DNA from: Pseudomonas nitroreducens
Lineage (GTDB): Bacteria; Pseudomonadota; Gammaproteobacteria; Pseudomonadales; Pseudomonadaceae
Assembly: GCF_014204515.1 (NCBI RefSeq)
Contig: NZ_JACHLI010000002.1
Span: 62,001-126,000 of the forward strand
Direction of reading: 5' to 3'
DNA length: 64,000 bases
Shown here: positions 58,197 to 64,000 of the stretch, piece by piece
Position numbering within the stretch: position 1 is the stretch's first letter
Layout of the letters: the number at the start of each line of letters is the position of its first letter
Translations under genes and position numbers: made by a program
The notes under the pieces: generated by a model
Database searches by the model: none
Told to the model about the DNA's origin: nothing
What the model saw: only the letters and a program-made list of their open reading frames with translations

Positions 58197-59291
58197 ATGA
58201 CCCCGGACCTCTCCCCCGCCGAATGCGAAGCCCGCCTGCGCCTGCATGCTCTGCCGGAACTGGGGCCGCGGCGATTCCGCCGTCTGCTGGAGGCCTTCGG
58301 CTCGGCCTCCGCCGCGCTCAGTGCGCCGGCAGCGGCGTGGCGCTCGCTCGGCCTGCCTGCGGCCTGCGCCGAGGCGCGCCGCGATTCGCGCATCCGCGAA
58401 CAGGCCGCCGCGGCCCTGCGCTGGCTGGAGGCTCCGGAACATCATCTGGTCATGTGGGACGCGGCGCACTACCCGGCATTGCTGGCGGAGCTGGACGACG
58501 CCCCGCCGCTGCTGTTCCTGGCGGGTGATCCAGGCCTGCTGGAGCGCCCGCAGCTGGCGATGGTCGGCAGCCGCCGGGCCAGCAAGCCGGGGCTGGACAC
58601 CGCGCGGGCGTTTGCCCGCAGCCTGGCCGGTGGTGGTTTCGTGATCACCAGCGGGCTGGCGCTGGGAATCGACGGCGCGGCGCACGAGGGCGCGCTGGAG
58701 GCGAGCGGCGAAACCGTCGCGGTACTGGGCACCGGCCTCGAACACCTGTATCCGCGCCGCCACATCGGCCTGGCGCAGCGCATCGTCGAGCAGGGCGGCG
58801 CGGTGATTTCCGAGTTGCCGTTGAACTGCGCGCCGCAGGCGTCGAACTTCCCCCGGCGCAACCGCATCATCAGCGGCTTGTCCCTGGGCACCCTGGTGGT
58901 CGAGGCCAGTCCCTCCAGCGGCTCGCTGATCACCGCCCGCCTCGCCGCGGAGCAGGGCCGCGAGGTCTATGCGATCCCCGGCTCTATCCACCATCCCGGC
59001 GCGCGGGGCTGCCACGAGCTGATCCGCCAGGGTGCGACGCTGGTGGAGACGGTCGAACACATCCTCGAAGGCCTGCGCGGCTGGACGCAAAGCGCACCGG
59101 CGCCGCAGGCCGCGTCGCTGCTGCCGGCCCATCCGCTGGTCGAGCTGCTGCGCGCGGCCCCGCAGAGCAGCGAGCAACTGGCGCTGCGCAGCGGCCTGGA
59201 GCTGCCGCAGGTACTGGTGGAGCTGACCGAGCTGGAGCTGGACGGGCGGGTCGCCTGCGAGGCCGGCGTCTGGGTGCATCGCGCCCCCTGA
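58197..59291 (+). CDS. dprA: DNA processing protein DprA
   Basis: DprA (Smf) protects incoming single-stranded DNA and loads RecA during natural transformation. The 364-residue protein has the Rossmann-type core MVGSRRAS, ITSGLALGIDGAAHEGAL, GTGLEHLYPRRH and NFPRRNRIISGLSLGTLVVEA-type block, with a winged-helix C-terminus. The ATG is at 58197-58199. Confidence 0.96.
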   Translation: MTPDLSPAECEARLRLHALPELGPRRFRRLLEAFGSASAALSAPAAAWRSLGLPAACAEARRDSRIREQAAAALRWLEAPEHHLVMWDAAHYPALLAELDDAPPLLFLAGDPGLLERPQLAMVGSRRASKPGLDTARAFARSLAGGGFVITSGLALGIDGAAHEGALEASGETVAVLGTGLEHLYPRRHIGLAQRIVEQGGAVISELPLNCAPQASNFPRRNRIISGLSLGTLVVEASPSSGSLITARLAAEQGREVYAIPGSIHHPGARGCHELIRQGATLVETVEHILEGLRGWTQSAPAPQAASLLPAHPLVELLRAAPQSSEQLALRSGLELPQVLVELTELELDGRVACEAGVWVHRAP

Positions 59292-59333
59292 GCACGTAAA
59301 CTGCCGCGCATCGCAGATCCGAGGAAAGTCCCG

Positions 59334-59891
59334 ATGTTCAGCAACTGGCGTACCCAGCGCATGGCCCAGGTCGTGCGCGATGGCGGTGTGATCGCTTATC
59401 CGACCGAAGCCGTCTGGGGCCTGGGCTGCGACCCGTGGAGCGCCGATGCCGTCTACCGCCTGCTGGCGATCAAGGCGCGCCCGGTGGAAAAGGGCATGAT
59501 CGTGGTGGCCGGAGACATCAGCCAGTTCGACTTCCTCCTCGAAGACCTGCCCGAAGCCTGGCAGGACAAGCTCGCCGCCAGCTGGCCCGGCCCGAACACC
59601 TGGCTGGTGCCGCACCAGGGGCGCCTGCCCGAGTGGGTGACCGGCGAGCACGACACCGTCGCCTTGCGCGTCACCGACCACCCGCTGGTGCGCGAGCTGT
59701 GCCAGTTCACCGGCCCGCTGATCTCCACCTCCGCCAACCCCGCCGGCCGCCCGGCTGCGCGCAGTCGCCTGCGCGTGGAGCAGTACTTCCGCGGCGAACT
59801 GGACGGTGTGCTCGGTGGCGCCCTGGGCGGGCGCCGCAATCCGAGCCTGATTCGCGACCTGCGCACTGGCGAGACCGTGCGCCCTTCGTAA
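59334..59891 (+). CDS. tsaC: Threonylcarbamoyl-AMP synthase (TsaC/YrdC)
   Basis: TsaC makes threonylcarbamoyl-AMP for t6A37 tRNA modification. The 185-residue single YrdC domain has GGVIAYPTEAVWGLGCDPW, LAIKARPVEKGMIVVAGD and ISTSANPAGRPAA. It follows dprA, as in other gammaproteobacteria. Confidence 0.95.
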   Translation: MFSNWRTQRMAQVVRDGGVIAYPTEAVWGLGCDPWSADAVYRLLAIKARPVEKGMIVVAGDISQFDFLLEDLPEAWQDKLAASWPGPNTWLVPHQGRLPEWVTGEHDTVALRVTDHPLVRELCQFTGPLISTSANPAGRPAARSRLRVEQYFRGELDGVLGGALGGRRNPSLIRDLRTGETVRPS

Positions 59892-59904
59892 CGCGGTGCA
59901 ATGC

Positions 59905-59961
59905 GGTTCGCGAGCAAGCTCGCTCCTACTACAGCTGGGAGCCCTGGCTTGCTCGCGAACG
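59905..59961. repeat. GTTCGCGAGCAAGCTCGCTCCTA repeat pair
   Basis: A GCGAGCAAGCTCGC palindrome and an inverted GCTTGCTCGCGAAC lie back to back between convergent tsaC and qor; same family as repeats at 41550, 62064 and 63049. Confidence 0.8.
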
Positions 59962-59971
59962 CTGTTGCCGA

Positions 59972-60949
59972 TCAGGGCAACAGAATCGTCGACCCGGTGG
60001 TGCGCCGTGCCGCCAGCTCGGTCTGCGCCTTGGCCGCCTCGGCCAGGGCGAAGCGCTGGTTGATCTCCACCTTCAGCTTGCCGCTGGTGATCATGCCGAA
60101 CAGGTCATCGGCCATGGCCTGCAGGCGCTCCGGGGTGCTGGCGTAGCCGAACAGCGTCGGCCGGGTGACGTACAGCGAGCCCTTCTGCGAGAGGATGCCC
60201 AGGTTCACCCCGTCCACCGGGCCGGAGGCGTTGCCGAAGCTCACCACCAGCCCGCGCGGCGCGGTGCAGTCCAGCGAGGTCAGCCAGGTGTCCTTGCCCA
60301 CCGAGTCGTAGACCACCGGGCACTTCTTCCCGTCGGTCAGCGCCAGTACGCGCTCCACCACGTTCTCGTGGCTGTAGTCGATGGTTTCCCAGGCGCCGTG
60401 GGACTTCGCCAGCTCCGCCTTGGCCGCCGAACTCACGGTGCCGATCAGGTGCGCGCCGATGGCTTTCGCCCACTGGCAGGCGAGCAGCCCGACCCCGCCG
60501 GCCGCCGCGTGCCAGAGGATGGTCTGGCCCGGTTGCACGTTGTAGGTCTGGCGCAGCAGGTACTGCACGGTCAGGCCCTTGAGCATCACCGCGGCGGCCT
60601 GCTCGAAGGTGATCGCGTCGGGCAGCTTCACCACGCTGGCCGCCGGCAGCGTGTGCTGCTCGCTGTAGGCGCCCAACGGGCCGGTGGCGTAGCCGACGCG
60701 GTCGCCGACCTTCACGTTGTTCACCGCGCTGCCCACCGCTTCCACCTCGCCGGCGCCTTCGGTGCCGACGCCCGAGGGCATCGCCGGTGCCGGGTACAGG
60801 CCGCTGCGGTAGTAGGTGTCGATGAAATTCAGGCCGATCGCGCGGTTGCGCACCCGCACCTCGTTGGGGCCGGGCTCGGCCGGGGTGTAGTCGACGAGTT
60901 CGAGGACTTCCGGGCCGCCGGTCTTGGCGAATTGAACACGCTTGGCCAT
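59972..60949 (-). CDS. qor: NADPH:quinone oxidoreductase (zeta-crystallin type)
   Basis: Qor is a zinc-free medium-chain dehydrogenase that reduces quinones with NADPH. The 325-residue protein has NFIDTYYRSGLYP and the nucleotide-binding AAAGGVGLLACQWAKA. I chose the ATG at 60947-60949 (MAKRVQFAK). It is divergent from hemF. Confidence 0.94.
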   Translation of the reverse strand: MAKRVQFAKTGGPEVLELVDYTPAEPGPNEVRVRNRAIGLNFIDTYYRSGLYPAPAMPSGVGTEGAGEVEAVGSAVNNVKVGDRVGYATGPLGAYSEQHTLPAASVVKLPDAITFEQAAAVMLKGLTVQYLLRQTYNVQPGQTILWHAAAGGVGLLACQWAKAIGAHLIGTVSSAAKAELAKSHGAWETIDYSHENVVERVLALTDGKKCPVVYDSVGKDTWLTSLDCTAPRGLVVSFGNASGPVDGVNLGILSQKGSLYVTRPTLFGYASTPERLQAMADDLFGMITSGKLKVEINQRFALAEAAKAQTELAARRTTGSTILLP

Positions 60950-61131
60950 GTCGCTCTCCTGATGGCGCGAGGCTCTGGCCTCGCCGGGGAAAAGACCTTC
61001 ATCCAAGCCGTCGGCCGAGCGTCCGTCAAGACCAGCTTTGCCGGTGGCGGTGGTATGCTTGCCCGCGTTTTCGCCCCTAAATTCCGCTCAGGCCCGCGCC
61101 CCGCGTGGTTTTCCGCTCCAAGGTGATTCTC

Positions 61132-62046
61132 GTGACCGACCGCATCGAGGCCGTGAAGGCCTACCTGCTCGACCTGCAAGACCGCATCTGCGCCGCCCTC
61201 GAAGCCGAGGACGGCAGCGCCCGCTTCGTCGAGGACGCCTGGCAGCGGCCGGCGGGCGGTGGCGGTCGGACCCGGGTGATCGGCGACGGTGCGCTGATCG
61301 AGAAGGGCGGGGTGAACTTCTCCCACGTCTTCGGCAGCGGCCTGCCGCCGAGCGCCAGCGCGCACCGCCCCGAGCTGGCCGGGCGCGGCTTCCAGGCACT
61401 GGGCGTGTCGCTGGTGATCCACCCGACCAACCCCCACGTGCCGACCTCCCACGCCAACGTGCGTTTCTTCATCGCCGAGAAGGAAGGCGAGGAAGCGGTC
61501 TGGTGGTTTGGCGGTGGCTTCGACCTGACACCCTATTACGCCCACGAGGAAGACTGCGTGCTCTGGCACCAGGTCGCCCGCGACGCCTGCGCGCCGTTCG
61601 GCGAGGACGTCTACCCGCGTTACAAGGACTGGTGCGACCGCTACTTCCACATCAAGCACCGCAACGAGCCGCGCGGTGTCGGCGGCCTGTTCTTCGACGA
61701 CCTCAACCAGTGGGACTTCGACACCAGCTTCGCCTTCCTGCGGGCCATCGGTGATGCCTACATCGACGCCTACCTGCCCATCGTGCGCAAGCGCAAGGAC
61801 ACCCCCTACACCGAGCAGCAGCGCGAGTTCCAGGCCTTCCGCCGCGGCCGCTACGTCGAGTTCAACCTGGTCTACGACCGCGGCACGCTGTTCGGCCTGC
61901 AGTCGGGCGGGCGCACCGAGTCGATCCTCATGTCGTTGCCGCCGCAGGTACGCTGGGGCTACGACTGGAAGCCGGAACCGGGCAGCGCGGAAGCGCGCCT
62001 GACCGAGTATTTCCTCACCGATCGGGATTGGTTGGCGCAGGTCTGA
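61132..62046 (+). CDS. hemF: Oxygen-dependent coproporphyrinogen III oxidase
   Basis: HemF decarboxylates coproporphyrinogen III to protoporphyrinogen IX with O2 in haem synthesis. The 304-residue protein has the signature WWFGGGFDLTPYYA and HFIKHRNEPRG-like YFHIKHRNEPRGVGG. The GTG at 61132-61134 has AAGGTGA five bases upstream, which decides this start over longer in-frame GTGs. Confidence 0.96.
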   Translation: MTDRIEAVKAYLLDLQDRICAALEAEDGSARFVEDAWQRPAGGGGRTRVIGDGALIEKGGVNFSHVFGSGLPPSASAHRPELAGRGFQALGVSLVIHPTNPHVPTSHANVRFFIAEKEGEEAVWWFGGGFDLTPYYAHEEDCVLWHQVARDACAPFGEDVYPRYKDWCDRYFHIKHRNEPRGVGGLFFDDLNQWDFDTSFAFLRAIGDAYIDAYLPIVRKRKDTPYTEQQREFQAFRRGRYVEFNLVYDRGTLFGLQSGGRTESILMSLPPQVRWGYDWKPEPGSAEARLTEYFLTDRDWLAQV

Positions 62047-62063
62047 CATTCCGCATCTGGGGC

Positions 62064-62141
62064 GGTTCGCGAGCCAGCTCGCTCCTACAGAAAGCCCGTG
62101 AGCAGGACCGCTCTTCGTAGGAGCGAGCCTGCTCGCGAACA
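62064..62141. repeat. Paired GAGC-type palindromic repeats before aroE
   Basis: GGTTCGCGAGCCAGCTCGCTCCTA and the inverted GTAGGAGCGAGCCTGCTCGC lie in the hemF-aroE gap. Confidence 0.75.
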
Positions 62142-62210
62142 TGGCTTGGCACCCAAACCAAAAAGTCGCAATCTCTGCGCCTTCTTGTATTTCACGCTTC
62201 AGGATTCTGA

Positions 62211-63032
62211 ATGGACCGCTACTGCGTCTTCGGCAACCCCATCGGCCACAGCAAGTCGCCGCAGATCCACCGTCTGTTCGCCGAGCAGACCGGCCAGGCG
62301 CTGAGCTACGACGCGCGGCTGGCGCCGCTGGATGACTTCGCTGGGAACGCCCGTGAATTCTTCGCCGAAGGTCTGGGCGGCAACGTCACCGTGCCGTTCA
62401 AGGAAGACGCCTATCGACTGGCCAGCGAGCTCAGCGAACGCGCGCGTCGGGCCGGCGCGGTGAACACCCTGAAGAAACTCGAAAGCGGTGGCCTGCTGGG
62501 CGACAACACCGATGGCGCGGGGCTGACCCGCGACCTGACGGTGAATCACGGCGTGGCCCTGCGCGGCGCGCGTATCCTGGTGCTGGGCGCCGGTGGTGCG
62601 GTGCGCGGCATCCTCGAACCCTTCCTGGCGGAGCAGCCGGCCTGCATCGTGATTGCCAACCGCACGGCTTCGAAGGCCGAGCAACTGGCTGAAGAATTCA
62701 AGGACCTGGGGGCGGTGAGTGGCGGCGGATTCGACCTGCGCGCCGAGCCCTTCGACCTGATCGTCAACGGCACCTCGGCCTCCCTGGCCGGCGAGCTGCC
62801 GCCCATCGATCCGGCGCTGGTCCAGCCGGGTCATACCGTCTGCTACGACATGATGTACGGCAAGGACGTCACCGCCTTCAACCGCTGGGCTGCCGAGCAA
62901 GGCGCGGCGCGCTGCATCGACGGGCTGGGCATGCTGGTGGAACAGGCGGCGGAAGCCTTCCTGCTGTGGCGCGGCGTGCGCCCGGATTCGGCGCCGGTCC
63001 TCGAAGAGTTGCGCCGTCAGCTCAAGGGCTGA
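62211..63032 (+). CDS. aroE: Shikimate dehydrogenase (NADP+)
   Basis: AroE reduces 3-dehydroshikimate to shikimate in aromatic amino acid synthesis. The 273-residue protein has the active-site Lys in NVTVPFKEDAY, the Asp in NTDGAGLTRDL and the NADP-binding GAGGAVRGIL and NRTASKAEQL. It is the normal length. Confidence 0.97.
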   Translation: MDRYCVFGNPIGHSKSPQIHRLFAEQTGQALSYDARLAPLDDFAGNAREFFAEGLGGNVTVPFKEDAYRLASELSERARRAGAVNTLKKLESGGLLGDNTDGAGLTRDLTVNHGVALRGARILVLGAGGAVRGILEPFLAEQPACIVIANRTASKAEQLAEEFKDLGAVSGGGFDLRAEPFDLIVNGTSASLAGELPPIDPALVQPGHTVCYDMMYGKDVTAFNRWAAEQGAARCIDGLGMLVEQAAEAFLLWRGVRPDSAPVLEELRRQLKG

Positions 63033-63048
63033 TCGCTGGCGAGCTGTT

Positions 63049-63188
63049 GTAGGAGCGAGCTTGCTCGCGAACCGCCTGGCACCAAAGCTAAGACCGTAGG
63101 AGCGGACCTTGTCCGCGAAATCCCATCGGCGCGTCCTGCAAGATTCGGCGAGAAGCGGACCCCTTCGCGGACAAGGTCCGCTCCTACA
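63049..63188. repeat. Cluster of three TAGGAGCG palindromic repeats
   Basis: GTAGGAGCGAGCTTGCTCGC (63049 onward), GTAGGAGCGGACCTTGTCCG (63096 onward) and the inverted CGGACAAGGTCCGCTCCTAC (ending 63188) fill the gap between convergent aroE and the SulP gene. Confidence 0.85.
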
Positions 63189-63211
63189 AGTAGCGACCGG
63201 AGCGGCCGGAC

Positions 63212-64000
63212 TTACTCCTCCACCAGCAACACCCCACCCTTCCCCATCTGCTTCTCCAGCTCCGCCCGCACCCGTGGCCGGGCGTTGCGCAGCACCAGGC
63301 TACGGCCTTCGCTGGCGAGGCGGCGGGCTTCCTGCTGGAGCATCTGGGCGCCGGCGAAGTCGATGAAGTTGACGTGGTGGGCGTCCAGCACCAGGCGTTC
63401 GCCACGGCTGCGCTGCATCAGTTTCTGCAGGTAGTCGCAGGCACCGAAGAAGATCGAGCCCTCGATGCGCAGCACCTCCTCGTCTTCCCTCTGCCACTGC
63501 TGCACCCGCGGCTGCGAGGTGCGCTTGAGGTAGAAGAACAGCGAGGCCAGCACGCCGGCGTAGATGGCGTTCTGCAGCGGCAGCAGCAAGGTGGCGGCGA
63601 GGGTCAGCAGCATGACCAGCGATTCCGCACGGCTGCCTTTCCATAGCGCGCGCAGGGCCGGACGGTCCACCAGGTTCCAGCAGATCAGCAGGATGCCGGC
63701 AGCCATGGCCGGCAGCGGGATATGGGTGATCAGCCCGGCGCCGGCCACCGCCAGCAACGCGACCCACAGGGCGGAGAAGACCCCGGCCAGCGGCGTGCGC
63801 GCACCGGCATCCTGGTTCAGCCCGGAGCGGGTGAAGGAGCCGGCGGACAGCGTGCCGGACAGCCACGGCCCGATCAGGTTGGACAGCCCCTGGGCGCGCA
63901 CTTCCTGATTGGCGTCCAGCGCCTGGTGCGAGCGCGCGGCCAGGGCGCGGGCAATCGACAGGCTGGTGACCAGCCCGAGCATGCCGCAGGCGACGGCGGC
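63212..64000 (-). CDS. SulP family anion transporter (5' end outside window)
   Basis: Only the C-terminal 262 residues are visible; the frame is open to the window edge. It holds the last membrane helices of a SulP permease (GPWLSGTLSAGSFTRSGLN, AMAAGILLICWNLVDRPAL) and a cytoplasmic STAS domain (VLDAHHVNFIDFAGAQML). It probably moves sulfate, bicarbonate or another anion; the substrate cannot be told. Confidence 0.88.
   Translation of the reverse strand, partial: AAVACGMLGLVTSLSIARALAARSHQALDANQEVRAQGLSNLIGPWLSGTLSAGSFTRSGLNQDAGARTPLAGVFSALWVALLAVAGAGLITHIPLPAMAAGILLICWNLVDRPALRALWKGSRAESLVMLLTLAATLLLPLQNAIYAGVLASLFFYLKRTSQPRVQQWQREDEEVLRIEGSIFFGACDYLQKLMQRSRGERLVLDAHHVNFIDFAGAQMLQQEARRLASEGRSLVLRNARPRVRAELEKQMGKGGVLLVEE

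Overview
This window is the replication-origin region of a GC-rich Pseudomonas chromosome. Gene order and protein sequences match, as I remember it, the stretch of the P. aeruginosa PAO1 map from glmU through the atp operon, parAB, mnmGE and rpmH to dnaA, dnaN, recF and gyrB, and on to aroE. The ectoine genes and other insertions suggest a relative in the P. citronellolis / P. nitroreducens / P. knackmussii neighbourhood rather than P. aeruginosa itself; that placement is inference.

Left arm (1-18.3 kb, almost all minus strand): a MarC-family membrane protein; glmU (UDP-GlcNAc synthesis); the complete F1Fo ATP synthase operon atpIBEFHAGDC; the mnmG-rsmG-parA-parB operon (tRNA and rRNA modification plus chromosome segregation); mnmE; and rpmH-rnpA-yidD-yidC. 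Two intergenic regions look like origin modules: rpmH-dnaA (18275-18794) and mnmG-mnmE (13706-14253). Both have DnaA boxes and a similar AT-rich block. Nine perfect TTATCCACA boxes lie between positions 711 and 18731, several inside genes, and I see none to the right of dnaA. Two perfect 16-bp parS sites for ParB lie inside recF.

Right arm, core (18.8-34.6 kb): dnaA-dnaN-recF-gyrB on the plus strand, then plsC, gmhB, glyS and glyQ on the minus strand, then tag on the plus strand behind a LexA-like box. Between tag and the lipid A acyltransferase gene sits a two-gene minus-strand cassette: an exosortase and a secreted VIT/VWA protein with a PEP-CTERM-like tail, probably its only local substrate. 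mntH (Mn/Fe uptake) and a small PilZ protein follow.

Accessory island (36.5-50.7 kb): a near-complete ectoine/hydroxyectoine uptake and catabolism cluster. It has the ABC transporter ehuB-ehuC-ehuD-ehuA (minus), the divergent MocR regulator enuR, eutB, eutC, doeA, doeB, the Lrp-type regulator doeX, then doeC and doeD. Together these would import ectoine and convert it through N-acetyl-diaminobutyrate, diaminobutyrate and aspartate semialdehyde to aspartate. eutA is absent. A queuosine-precursor transporter gene (yhhQ) with its own promoter and a probable preQ1-I riboswitch is lodged between doeX and doeC. Palindromic intergenic repeats decorate the island.

Right end (50.7-64 kb): core order resumes with a TPR protein, trkH, trkA, rsmB, fmt, def, a LysM protein, dprA, tsaC, qor, hemF and aroE, ending in a SulP transporter cut by the window edge. 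I saw no rRNA, tRNA, transposase, prophage or CRISPR array.
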